From: an uncultured Collinsella sp.
GTDB taxonomy: Bacteria; Actinomycetota; Coriobacteriia; Coriobacteriales; Coriobacteriaceae
Length of the DNA stretch: 13,164 bases
Direction: 5' to 3'
Assembly: GCA_900757615.1 (NCBI GenBank)
Contig: CAAEON010000058.1
Coordinates: 1 to 13,164 of the forward strand
Shown: positions 5,956 to 13,005 of the stretch, in pieces
Position numbering within the stretch: position 1 is the stretch's first letter
Layout: every line of letters starts with the position of its first letter
Notes under the pieces: generated by a model
Told to the model about the DNA's origin: nothing
The model's database searches: none
What the model saw: the letters and a program-made list of their open reading frames with translations, nothing else
Program-made: the position numbers and the translations under genes

Positions 5956-6679
5956 AGACGATGGCTTGGCGCTGAAGCTCGATGAGCTCGGCAATACCCT
6001 TGTCGCCCAGGTCGAGCAGGGCGTTGAGGCGTTTGCGGTCGAAGGGCGCCTGCTCGCCAGTGCCCTGGAGCTCGATCATCTCACCGGTTTCGGTGGCGAC
6101 GAGGTTCATGTCGACCTCGGCGTGGCTGTCCTCGGAATAATCGAGGTCGAGCAGGGTATTGCCGTCGACGACACCCATAGAAATCGCGGCAACCTGGCCC
6201 GTGAGCGGGATGCGCTCGATCTTGCCCGCCTCGACCCACATGGCGAGGGCGTCGTGCAGCGCCACCCAGGCGCCGGTGATGCTCGCTGTACGCGTGCCGC
6301 CATCGGCCTGAATCACATCGCAGTCAACGGTGACGGTGTACTCGCCGAGCGCCTTCATGTTGACGACGGTACGCAGGCTGCGGCCAATAAGGCGCTCGAT
6401 CTCCATGGAGCGACCCTTGCGGTTGGCATGCTCGCGCTTGCAGCGCTTGCCGGTCGACGCCGGCAGCATGGCGTATTCCGCGGTCACCCAGCCGGCCTTA
6501 GCCCCCTTGCGCCAGCCCGGCACGCCCTCCTCGATAGTGGCGGCGCACAGCACGCGCGTGTCACCGAACTCGGCCAAACACGAGCCGTGGGCGTGCTTCA
6601 TGACGCCACGGGTGAGCTTAACGGGGCGCAACTCGTTGGCGGCGCGGCCGTTGGCGCGGTTGACCTGCATGTACTCCAT
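5954..6679 (-). CDS. rph: Ribonuclease PH
   Basis: RNase PH is a phosphate-dependent 3'-5' exoribonuclease that trims tRNA precursors and assembles as a hexameric ring. Visible motifs: the N-terminal NELRPVKLTRG (15-25); the arginine-rich segment EHANRKGRSMEIERLIGRSLR (83-103) used in RNA and phosphate binding; DCDVIQADGGTRTASITG (119-136); the metal/catalytic region LLDLDYSEDSHAEVDMNLV (177-193, D180 and D184); and LQGTGEQAPF (204-213). The 241 residues match the family. The ATG at 6679 has AAAGGA seven bases upstream; the next in-frame ATG (6670) is too close to its own GGAG. The TAA stop is overlapped by a REP-like hairpin. Gene order murI, rph, rdgB is also seen in mycobacteria, with one gene between murI and rph. 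Confidence 0.96.
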   Translation of the reverse strand: MEYMQVNRANGRAANELRPVKLTRGVMKHAHGSCLAEFGDTRVLCAATIEEGVPGWRKGAKAGWVTAEYAMLPASTGKRCKREHANRKGRSMEIERLIGRSLRTVVNMKALGEYTVTVDCDVIQADGGTRTASITGAWVALHDALAMWVEAGKIERIPLTGQVAAISMGVVDGNTLLDLDYSEDSHAEVDMNLVATETGEMIELQGTGEQAPFDRKRLNALLDLGDKGIAELIELQRQAIV

Positions 6680-6696
6680 AGAAATATCCTTTCGGC

Positions 6697-6734
6697 AAAA
6701 GATGTGGCGAAGGCTTTGGCGGCTGCCTTACATC
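6697..6734 (-). terminator. Weak terminator or attenuator between murI and rph
   Basis: On the minus strand GATGT-AAGGC pairs with GCCTT and, after a four-base bulge, ACATC, followed by TTTT (6700-6697). The first arm overlaps the murI stop codon, and the structure occupies most of the 54-base gap. Because of the bulge it is probably only a partial terminator, tuning rph expression within the operon. Confidence 0.35.
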
Positions 6735-7618
6735 TATTTCAGCTCATCGATATCGATATGTTCGATGCTCTTGAGCGGCTGACCAAAGATAAAGCTGCCC
6801 GCCACCGCAAACTCGGCAATGTTATCGGCCGTCGTGGCAAAACGATGCTGCGGCTCGGCGGCGTCGCCCGCCAGCTGCTCGCGGCGCGTGAGGATATCGG
6901 TCAACTCGCGCGTGGTCTCCTCGGCGGAGCTCACCACGCGCACCCCAGGCCCCAGCGCATGGCGGATAGGTCCCACCAACAGCGGAAAATGTGTACAGCC
7001 GAGCACCACGGTATCGATACCGTGGTCGCGCAGCGGCTCAACCGTGGCACCCACCAGCGCACGCACGGCAGGCGTATCGAAGATGTCCTCGTTCTCAAGC
7101 CACTGCTCTTGCAGATGCGCGCCCGAGGCGAGCTCGTGTTCGACAACCTCGACAAAGCTCGAGGCAGGACAGCCATATACATCGACGCCGGCATCTAGAT
7201 CCTGAATGGCGCGCGTGTAGGCGCCCGAGCGAATGGTGAGGTTGGTGGCGAGCACGCCCACGCGACGCGTGCGCGTGCTGTTAATGGCGGCGCGTGCGCC
7301 CGGCGCGATCACACCGATCACGGGAACGTCGAGCACCTGCTGGGCCAGACGCAAGGCCGCAGCGGTCGCCGTGTTGCAGGCGATGACCATAATCTTGACG
7401 TCGTGCTTCGAAAGCCAACGACCCGCCTGCAACGCAAACGAGCGCACCTCATCCTCGGTGCGGGTTCCATAGGGGCAGCGCTTGGTGTCACCAAAGTAGT
7501 AGACGGACTCATGCGGCAGCGCCGTCGCGATGGCGCGCGCAACCGTCAGACCGCCCAAACCAGAATCGAACACGCCTATCGGGCGCGTGTCGCCTGCCGG
7601 ATTCTCGATATCGGACAT
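6734..7618 (-). CDS. murI: Glutamate racemase
   Basis: MurI converts L-glutamate to D-glutamate for peptidoglycan without a cofactor, using two cysteines. Residues (from the chosen start): PIGVFDSGLGGLTV (13-26) with the conserved aspartate D18; ACNTATA (80-86) with C81; GCTHFPLL (207-214) with C208 and H210. The substrate-loop PYG is at 49-51. The start at 7618 gives 294 residues and begins close to the first strand, as in the family; TGAGG lies two bases upstream, which is a short spacing. An alternative GTG at 7654 would add 12 residues but has no ribosome binding site. It sits 51 bases after the HAD phosphatase and precedes rph. Identity is secure; the exact start is less so. Confidence 0.94.
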   Translation of the reverse strand: MSDIENPAGDTRPIGVFDSGLGGLTVARAIATALPHESVYYFGDTKRCPYGTRTEDEVRSFALQAGRWLSKHDVKIMVIACNTATAAALRLAQQVLDVPVIGVIAPGARAAINSTRTRRVGVLATNLTIRSGAYTRAIQDLDAGVDVYGCPASSFVEVVEHELASGAHLQEQWLENEDIFDTPAVRALVGATVEPLRDHGIDTVVLGCTHFPLLVGPIRHALGPGVRVVSSAEETTRELTDILTRREQLAGDAAEPQHRFATTADNIAEFAVAGSFIFGQPLKSIEHIDIDELK

Positions 7619-7669
7619 TACCTCACCAGATTCTCTCTCGAAAAATGCGGCCACGCGTGATGCGTCGCG

Positions 7670-8581
7670 CTACGAACGGGCCGCAACAAGCAGCTCAGCC
7701 GTTGCCACCCAACCGTCGACAATTTTGCCATGCGTAACGAAAGCGTTCTCGCAAGCAGCCAAGAACTCGGGCGCGCCGGCGCTCGTCAGGCCATTCTCGA
7801 CCAAGCAGAACGTGCCCACGTGATCGGCCATGTAGAAGTCGGACTCGGAATCGCCGAGCGCGAGCGTCTCCTCGCGCTCGATCCCCAGGTGCTCGCAGAA
7901 GCGCGCAATGGCAACGCCCTTGTTGAGACCCGCCGGATTGATGTTGAAGGCGCGGCCGTCCTCGACGCGATCGAGCTCGAGCGTCGTCGGCTTGGACAGG
8001 TGAGTCAGATGGCCGTTGCAAGCCCAGATCAGCCCGCAGCCGGCCTCGTCAAGGATGGCCTGGACTTCATCGTCGGGCACATCGCCGCGCATGCCGACGG
8101 TGACCTCACGGTATTTGTAGCCGGTCGACATGTCGTTGTGGTACTCGATCTTGTGCGGCCAGCGAGCAAGGATCTTCTCGCACACGCCGGTCTGCTCGAT
8201 CACCTGGTGCGGAGTAAGGCCGCAGGCGGGGTCGTAAGGCATGTCGCCGGTCAGATACTCCCAATCGTTGGCTTTGAGGTCGTACATGACCAGGCCGCCC
8301 ATCTCACCAATGTAGGAGTTGAGGCCGAGCACGCGCGCGTCCTCGTGGATCATGGTACGGTTGCGACCCGAGGTGGGAACCACCTGAATACCAGCGCGAG
8401 CGAGCGCCACGACGGCCTCGACGAGTTTGGTCGAGGGGTTGCCGTCGTTGTCGCGCAGCACGCACGAGCCGGGCGCGAGCATGGTGGCGTCCAGGTCGGT
8501 AAAGACGTACTTAACCTTGGCCAAGCGATCGCGCATCTCGCCCGAAAGCTCGGCAACGGTCGGCAGGGTGTTGTGGGACAT
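7670..8581 (-). CDS. HAD-superfamily (IIB/Cof-type) phosphatase, substrate unknown
   Basis: A 303-residue Mg-dependent phosphatase of the haloacid dehalogenase fold with a C2-type cap. Motif I is FTDLDATML (27-35), with the two aspartates D29 and D31 in DxD position; the usual DGT is DAT here. Motif II is VVPTSGRNR (67-75). The motif III lysine lies in LNKGVAIARF, and motif IV is LGDSESDFYM. The sequence between motifs II and III forms the cap (about 85-205), which sets specificity. Family relatives act on sugar phosphates, phosphoglycolate or mannosyl-3-phosphoglycerate; the substrate here cannot be told. ATG at 8581 has TGGAG five bases upstream. It lies between murE and murI in the same direction, so a cell-wall precursor role is possible but unproven. 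Confidence 0.85.
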   Translation of the reverse strand: MSHNTLPTVAELSGEMRDRLAKVKYVFTDLDATMLAPGSCVLRDNDGNPSTKLVEAVVALARAGIQVVPTSGRNRTMIHEDARVLGLNSYIGEMGGLVMYDLKANDWEYLTGDMPYDPACGLTPHQVIEQTGVCEKILARWPHKIEYHNDMSTGYKYREVTVGMRGDVPDDEVQAILDEAGCGLIWACNGHLTHLSKPTTLELDRVEDGRAFNINPAGLNKGVAIARFCEHLGIEREETLALGDSESDFYMADHVGTFCLVENGLTSAGAPEFLAACENAFVTHGKIVDGWVATAELLVAARS

Positions 8582-8692
8582 GGTTACTCCATTACGTAGA
8601 AGGGGCTTCTGGTCTTAGGCGGCGCGCCTCGCTTGAGGGGAAACGCGCTTGCAGCGACAACGTACTCAGGGCGCCGCCGCCATCATGGTTCA

Positions 8693-10255
8693 TTAGTCAA
8701 ACTGGGTAACATCGATCAGGCGATTGGCCAACGAAAGGTCGCTCTCGATGGGCACGAACTCGTCGCCCACGTGCATGAGCTCCTCGTCACCCTTTGCCAG
8801 CAGCAAGACAATGGTGGGGGCATCGGGACTGACATATTCCTCGCGTGCCGCTTTGAATGCCGCGTGCACGGCAGCCTCGCGATCGAGGATGATCTTGTTC
8901 GGCGTATCGTCGGGAACATGTTCGGCAAGCTCGCGACAGACCTTCATCGGGTCCTCGTGAGCCGGGTCCTCGTTGGCAAAGATCATCAGGTCGGAATATG
9001 GTGCGGCCTCGCGCGGAAGCTGCTCGCGGCGCTCCTGTGCCTTGCCGCCGGCAGCGCCAAACACCGCAATGACGGGACTAGCGGGAAACGCGCGCTTCAC
9101 CGACGAGAAAAGCGAACGGAACGAAAGCTGGTTGTGCGCATAGTCGACGACGCAGATCACGCGGCCGTCCTTCGACTCCACGACCTCCATACGGCCCGGC
9201 ACACGCAGTTTGGAGAGGCCCTTCTTGATGGCATCGATACCGATGCCAATCTCGCGCGCGGCGGCGATAGCGACCAGCGCGTTCTCCACGTTAAAGTCGC
9301 CCGCGATGCCCAGCAGGACCTTCTCCCCCGCCTCGGACTCGCCGGCACACAGGCCATGCAAGTTGAACTCGATGCTAAAGCCGACCATGCACACGTCGCT
9401 CGCCCACAGGCTTGCCTCGGGATGCTCGACGCCAACGGTCACCAAGTGCTCGGCCGTCGACGCTGCCTCCAGCACACGGTCAACCTCTTCGGTGCCCAGA
9501 TTCACCACGGCGGTCTTTGCCTGGTCAAAGATCCTGAGTTTGCTCTCAAAATAATCCTCAAACGTGGGGTGTTCGATCGGCGAGATGTGGTCGCGGCCGA
9601 TGTTGAGGAAGCACGCCACGTCAAACGGCAGATTCTCGACGCGTTGGTACTTGAGCGCCTGGCTCGAGACCTCCATGACCATGGACTGGCGACCGGACGT
9701 GCGGCAGTTGGCGATATGGCGCCAGACCTCGGGGGCCTCGGGCGTAGTATTGGTGCTCTCGTAGCACTCGATGCCATCGTCGGTACTCACCGAGCCGATC
9801 ATGCCGCAGGACTCGCCCGCCGCCTTGATGATGGACTGGAGCATAAAAGCGGCCGTGGTCTTTCCCTTGGTACCGGTGATGCCCACGATCTTGACGTCGT
9901 GGTCGGGACGGTCGTAGACCTCCGGCGGCAACAGGGCCATGGCCGTGCGAACGCTATCAACAACCAGCATCGCAGCACCGCTCTCCTGCGCCAGCGGCTC
10001 CAGAGACTCGACCAGCGACTCCTCGCACACAAATGCGACGGCGCCCGCATCGAGCGCCATGCTCAAAAACGCGGGCTTAAAGGCAGCACCTTTGCAAAAG
10101 AACACGTCACCCGCCGAGACCGCGCGCGAATCAAACGAGCAGCCGGTCACGGCACGCTCGTCAACCTGCTCTGATGCGCGCAGCTCGCCGCACACATCGA
10201 GAAGCTTGGCAAGCGTATCGACCGTGGTCACGGTCGCGGAATCCGAATGGTGCAT
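8693..10255 (-). CDS. murE: UDP-N-acetylmuramyl-tripeptide synthetase, lysine/ornithine-type
   Basis: MurE adds the third amino acid to UDP-MurNAc-L-Ala-D-Glu using ATP, in the cytoplasm. Three Mur-ligase domains are visible: N-terminal uridine-binding (about 10-115); central ATPase with P-loop GTKGKTT (128-134), TNTTPE (168-173), MEVSSQAL (194-201) and the lysine of FESKLRIF (K239) that is usually carbamylated; and C-terminal PGRMEVV (353-359), DYAHN (371-375). The region that selects the amino acid reads NEDPAHEDP (428-436); DAP-adding enzymes have DNPR there, with the arginine binding DAP. Its absence and the DYAHN/GGKAQERR pattern point to a diamino acid other than meso-DAP, probably L-Lys or L-Orn. 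ATG at 10255 has GAAAGG six bases upstream. Length 520 is slightly above average. A terminator separates it from asnB. Confidence 0.93.
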   Translation of the reverse strand: MHHSDSATVTTVDTLAKLLDVCGELRASEQVDERAVTGCSFDSRAVSAGDVFFCKGAAFKPAFLSMALDAGAVAFVCEESLVESLEPLAQESGAAMLVVDSVRTAMALLPPEVYDRPDHDVKIVGITGTKGKTTAAFMLQSIIKAAGESCGMIGSVSTDDGIECYESTNTTPEAPEVWRHIANCRTSGRQSMVMEVSSQALKYQRVENLPFDVACFLNIGRDHISPIEHPTFEDYFESKLRIFDQAKTAVVNLGTEEVDRVLEAASTAEHLVTVGVEHPEASLWASDVCMVGFSIEFNLHGLCAGESEAGEKVLLGIAGDFNVENALVAIAAAREIGIGIDAIKKGLSKLRVPGRMEVVESKDGRVICVVDYAHNQLSFRSLFSSVKRAFPASPVIAVFGAAGGKAQERREQLPREAAPYSDLMIFANEDPAHEDPMKVCRELAEHVPDDTPNKIILDREAAVHAAFKAAREEYVSPDAPTIVLLLAKGDEELMHVGDEFVPIESDLSLANRLIDVTQFD

Positions 10256-10293
10256 CTTTCACCTTTCTCAGCCATTTGGCAGGGACGGTTTTC

Positions 10294-10316
10294 ATAGTAA
10301 CTGAAACGTGCTCACG
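10294..10316 (-). promoter_or_regulatory. Possible murE promoter
   Basis: Minus-strand TACTAT (10299-10294) is the only -10-like site between the asnB terminator and murE. At 17 bases upstream the -35 region is the T-rich end of the terminator (TTTTTG), a poor match. The leader would be about 33 bases. A promoter is expected here because the terminator isolates murE. Confidence 0.3.
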
Positions 10317-10317
10317 C

Positions 10318-10342
10318 AAAAACGGCTCCCGGAGGAGCCGTT
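10318..10342 (-). terminator. Intrinsic terminator after asnB
   Basis: On the minus strand AACGGCTCC pairs perfectly with GGAGCCGTT around the loop TCCG, ending in a run of five T (10322-10318, partly within the stem). It lies 25 bases past the asnB stop codon. Confidence 0.9.
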
Positions 10343-10367
10343 ACGTGCAGGCGTTCGTAAGCCGAGG

Positions 10368-12248
10368 CTAGGCAGCCTGAACAGCGGGCTGGTCCTCGTC
10401 GATAAAGAAGCGCTTGTACCACACCAGGAACACAAGCGGCGTATAGATCTTGCGCTGGAAATCGCCCTTGCCCGCAAAGTGCAGATCGAGCAGGTGCATG
10501 AGCTCGTCGGTATCGAAGAACTCGCTTGCCCACGGCGCGGTGAAGTACTCCTTGACATAGTCGTACCACTTTTGCTCACGCAGCCAGTAGACAATCGGCA
10601 CCGGGAAGCCCACCTTGGGACGGGTGGCCCACTCATCGGGCAACGACTTGTTGGCAGCGTGGCGGAGTACCTGCTTGTTGCCGTTCTCGTTGATGCGGTA
10701 GCGGTCGGGAATGTGCTCGGCGAACTCCATGACTTTGCGGTCCAGGAAGGGCACGCGCAGCTCCAGCGAGTGTGCCATGCACATCTTGTCGGCCTTGAGC
10801 AGAATGTCGCCCGGGAGCCACATGTTCATGTCCAGGTACTGCTTCTTGACCAGCTCGGGCTGACCCTTCACGCGTGCGTAGATGGGTGCAGCGAGCTCAA
10901 AGGCGCCATCGCCGGTGTTGTACTCGGGCTTGAGTACGCCGTCGACCTCACGCTCCGGCCATACCAGAGCCTGTCCCAGGAACGACTTCTCGGGGATCTC
11001 GGCACCCTTGACCAGGAAGTTATGTCCCTTGAAGTACGGCATATGCAGCGCCAGGTTACCGAGCGCGCGACGAATGGGCAGCGACACCATCTTTTTGTAC
11101 TTGCGGACCGGGACCGTATCCTCGTAGTAGGCGTAGCCGCCAAAGAGCTCGTCGGCACCTTCGCCCGAAAGCACGACGGTGACGTCCTTGCGGGCCATCT
11201 CGGCCAAGAACCACAGCGGCACGGAAGACAGGTTGGACTGCGGCTCGTCCATGTGATACTGGATGTCCTCGAGCGCACCGAAGAACTCGTCGGCGGTAAT
11301 CATCTTGCGAACGTTCTCGACGCCGAGCTTATCGGAAAGCTCCTTGGCGTAGTTAGTCTCGTTGAAGTTCTTGTAGTCAAAGCCCACCGAGAAGGTCTTG
11401 TCGGGCATGAGGCAAGCGGCGATATAACTGGAGTCGACGCCACCGGAAAGGAACGACGCGACCTTGACGTCGGCGATGCGATGGGCCTCGACGCTCTCGT
11501 GCACGACCTCGTCCAGCTCATCAACATACTCTTCGAACGGCTTCTCGACGGCAGAGTAATCGCAATCCCAGTAGCGCTCGATATTCATCTTGCCCGTCGG
11601 GATATCGACGGTAAAGTAGTGTGCCGGCGGCAGCTTGTAGACACCCTCGAAGAAGGTCTCCTCGGTTGCCGAATACTGCAGCGTCATGTACGGACGCAGG
11701 GCCTTTTTGTTGACCGCCTTGTGGAAGTGCGGGTAGTCCAGGAAGCTCTTGATCTCGGAACCAAAGAGCACGCCCGGAGCGCCGTCGCCCGCATCGGCCA
11801 TGGGATAGTAGTAAAGCGGCTTGATGCCAAAGATGTCGCGGGCGCCAAAAAGCTTATTCTTCTTTTTGTCCCAGATGACGAAGGCGTACATACCGCGCAA
11901 ACGATCGAGTACGGCCTCGCCCCACTCCTCGTAGCCGTGCAGGAGGCTCTCGGTGTCGGCGCCGCAGTGGAACTTGTAGCCCTTGGCCTCGAGCTCGGAA
12001 CGGAGTTCTTGGAAGTTGTAGATCTCGCCGTTGAAGACAATGACGACGCTGCCGTCCTCATTGGCCATGGGCTGAGCGCCGGCCTCGGTCAGGTCGAGGA
12101 TCGACAGGCGGCGGAAGCCGAGGGCAACGCGGCCGTCGATAAACTGACCGCCCATGTCGGGACCGCGATGGACGATGCGGTCCATCATCTTGGTGAGCAC
12201 CTCGGATTGGTTATCCGTCCCACCGACAAAACCGACAAAACCGCACAT
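10368..12248 (-). CDS. asnB: Asparagine synthetase (glutamine-hydrolysing)
   Basis: AsnB makes asparagine from aspartate, ATP and glutamine. The N-terminal class II glutaminase domain (about 1-210) starts MCGFVGF, with Cys2 as the nucleophile after removal of Met1, and has HRGPD (27-31) and NGEIYN (73-78). The C-terminal synthetase domain has the PP-loop FLSGGVDSS (266-274) and SGEGADELFGGY (361-372). LELRVPFLD and RPKVGFPVP in the last third are also typical. The 626 residues match B. subtilis AsnB-type enzymes. ATG at 12248 has AGGGGA seven bases upstream. It is monocistronic, with an upstream -10 box and a strong terminator. Divergently transcribed tRNA-Val shares the upstream gap. A role in modifying cell-wall or other carboxylates by amidation is possible for AsnB homologues, but the plain biosynthetic role is the default. 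Confidence 0.95.
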   Translation of the reverse strand: MCGFVGFVGGTDNQSEVLTKMMDRIVHRGPDMGGQFIDGRVALGFRRLSILDLTEAGAQPMANEDGSVVIVFNGEIYNFQELRSELEAKGYKFHCGADTESLLHGYEEWGEAVLDRLRGMYAFVIWDKKKNKLFGARDIFGIKPLYYYPMADAGDGAPGVLFGSEIKSFLDYPHFHKAVNKKALRPYMTLQYSATEETFFEGVYKLPPAHYFTVDIPTGKMNIERYWDCDYSAVEKPFEEYVDELDEVVHESVEAHRIADVKVASFLSGGVDSSYIAACLMPDKTFSVGFDYKNFNETNYAKELSDKLGVENVRKMITADEFFGALEDIQYHMDEPQSNLSSVPLWFLAEMARKDVTVVLSGEGADELFGGYAYYEDTVPVRKYKKMVSLPIRRALGNLALHMPYFKGHNFLVKGAEIPEKSFLGQALVWPEREVDGVLKPEYNTGDGAFELAAPIYARVKGQPELVKKQYLDMNMWLPGDILLKADKMCMAHSLELRVPFLDRKVMEFAEHIPDRYRINENGNKQVLRHAANKSLPDEWATRPKVGFPVPIVYWLREQKWYDYVKEYFTAPWASEFFDTDELMHLLDLHFAGKGDFQRKIYTPLVFLVWYKRFFIDEDQPAVQAA

Positions 12249-12299
12249 ATACTATCCCCTCTGCTGTTGCTGGGTATCAAATCGAATCAGTAGCTTTTG

Positions 12300-12305
12300 A
12301 GTATA
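12300..12305 (-). promoter_or_regulatory. asnB -10 box
   Basis: TATACT on the minus strand, 52 bases upstream of the asnB ATG, matches the -10 consensus at five of six bases. No good -35 lies at 17 bases (CCGCCC). The box overlaps one half of a GGGTAT/ATACCC inverted repeat (12272-12277 and 12303-12308), which could be incidental. Confidence 0.45.
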
Positions 12306-12416
12306 CCCGAGGGCGTAAAGAGGGGCGGAATGTTCAGGCAATCTCAACTGAATCAGCTCCGCGCCGACACGCGCCGGTTACCTTTAATGGATATGAGGTG
12401 AATGAGGCGATTGTTT

Positions 12417-12425
12417 TGCTATACT
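12417..12425 (+). promoter_or_regulatory. tRNA-Val promoter, extended -10
   Basis: TG-C-TATACT ends 10 bases before the mature tRNA 5' end, so transcription would start just upstream of it. The -35 region at 16-17 bases is weak. The promoter is divergent from that of asnB across about 115 bases. Confidence 0.6.
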
Positions 12426-12435
12426 CTCTCCGCAC

Positions 12436-12511
12436 GGGCGATTGGCGCAACGGTTAGCGCAGGTGCTTTACACGCACAAGGCTGGGGGTTCGAATCCCTC
12501 ATCGCCCACCA
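12436..12511 (+). tRNA. tRNA-Val, anticodon UAC
   Basis: This 76-base cloverleaf starts GGGCGAT and ends ATCGCCC-A-CCA with the CCA encoded. The D-arm is GCGC/GCGC. The anticodon loop TTTACAC carries TAC at 34-36, reading GUA and probably the other valine codons. The T-arm is GGGGG-TTCGAAT-CCCTC with one G-T pair. The closing anticodon-stem pair (27-43) is G-A, a small irregularity. Its last 18 bases are repeated at 12679-12696. Confidence 0.96.
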
Positions 12512-12580
12512 CTGATTTGATAGGCTCCCAGCTATGGGGGCCTTTCATTTTTGGGCCCATCGCAGAGGGATTCGAACCCG
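12494..12580. repeat. Repeat unit A: tRNA-Val 3' end, terminator and downstream block
   Basis: This 87-base stretch recurs as unit B about 185 bases downstream with roughly 85-90% identity by eye. It comprises the tRNA 3' 18 bases including CCA, the terminator hairpin, GGGCCCA, and a block GAGGGATTCGAACCCG, which reads on the minus strand like a tRNA T-arm. Confidence 0.85.
12522..12552 (+). terminator. Terminator of tRNA-Val
   Basis: AGGCTCCC pairs with GGGGGCCT (eight pairs, one G-T) around the loop AGCTAT, followed by TTCATTTTT. It begins 11 bases past the tRNA 3' end. Confidence 0.85.
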
Positions 12581-12678
12581 AAAGGGTGCGGAGCTGAGGA
12601 AACGCGAAGCGTTTTCCAGCGCAGCACGCGAGGGCCGTAGGCCCGAAGCGAGAGCGGGCGGCGTCAGCCGCACGCGAC
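12581..12678. other. GC-rich palindromic spacer between repeat units
   Basis: This 98-base segment is dense in small hairpins: GGAAACGC with GCGTTTTCC, GGGCC-GTA-GGCCC and GCGGC-GTCA-GCCGC. No gene is recognised. It stands where the first 58 bases of a second tRNA-Val copy would lie, as if a palindromic element had replaced them. Confidence 0.6.
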
Positions 12679-12766
12679 ATCCCTCATCGCCCACCACTTG
12701 ATTGAAAAGGCTCCCAGCGATGGGGGCCTTTCCTTTTTGGGCCCAGTGCAGAGGGATTCGAACCCG
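12679..12766. repeat. Repeat unit B: orphan tRNA-Val 3' fragment with terminator
   Basis: The unit begins with an exact 18-base copy of the tRNA-Val 3' end (ATCCCTCATCGCCCACCA) without any tRNA body, then continues like unit A through the terminator to the T-arm-like block. It could be an attachment-site footprint of an integrated element, or the remains of a tandem tRNA duplication. Confidence 0.85.
12708..12738. terminator. Second copy of the tRNA-Val terminator, bidirectional
   Basis: AGGCTCCC pairs with GGGGGCCT around AGCGAT, followed by TTCCTTTTT on the plus strand. On the minus strand the same stem is followed by TTTTC, so it can work in both directions. Confidence 0.75.
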
Positions 12767-12805
12767 CCAGCACGTCTGTCACAAAGGCCGTGGCCAGAAA
12801 ATGGC

Positions 12806-12992
12806 AAAAATGAGTACTGCTACCTTGCTTACAACATGTCAGAAGATAATATTTGCTTAAGTTACGCAACATATGTCCATTATAAGGACTAGCAATTGGA
12901 TCAAAATCGTACATTCATCACCATTTCGACTAGCTATCTGGCCTTATTAGTCCAAAATTGCTGTTACCAAATCGGTAACAGTACTCATATTT
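12806..12992. repeat. AT-rich segment bounded by 19-base inverted repeats
   Basis: AAAAATGAGTACTGCTACC (12806-12824) and the inverse of AAATATGAGTACTGTTACC (12992-12974) match at 17 of 19 positions and enclose about 150 AT-rich bases unlike the GC-rich genes around. Inside, GGACTA with TAGTCC and AGCAATT with AATTGCT form further inverted pairs, and CTGTTACC/GGTAACAG (12961-12981) overlaps the right end. No protein gene is recognised. A MITE-like element is the simplest reading. Confidence 0.55.
12879..12906 (-). promoter_or_regulatory. Candidate promoter inside the AT-rich segment
   Basis: A perfect TATAAT on the minus strand (12884-12879) has TTTTGA 16 bases upstream (12906-12901). It would read left through repeat unit B and could stop at the bidirectional terminator near 12708, giving an RNA of about 165 bases with no obvious protein. 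Confidence 0.35.
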
Positions 12993-13005
12993 GATGTTTT
13001 TTGAC

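Noticed and set aside
8592..8693. 33-codon minus-strand frame whose ATG overlaps the murE stop (TAATG)
   Set aside because: There is no Shine-Dalgarno sequence at the end of murE, the content is low-complexity (MNHDGGGALS...), and partial GC-rich hairpins explain the sequence equally well. The overlap may be chance.
10308..12293. Long plus-strand open frame of 661 codons
   Set aside because: It is antisense to asnB, which has intact catalytic motifs on the other strand.
12333..12352. TTCAG/CTGAA inverted repeat upstream of asnB
   Set aside because: Five-base arms with a ten-base spacer are expected by chance in a window of this size.
12468..12680. Minus-strand frame ending in GDEGFEPPALCV
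   Set aside because: That ending is the usual artefact of translating a tRNA gene backwards; the frame overlaps tRNA-Val, its terminator and the palindromic spacer.
12684..12914. Minus-strand frame of 76 codons across the AT-rich segment and repeat unit B
   Set aside because: It runs through a terminator, the tRNA fragment and an inverted repeat, and shows no codon bias or recognisable domain.
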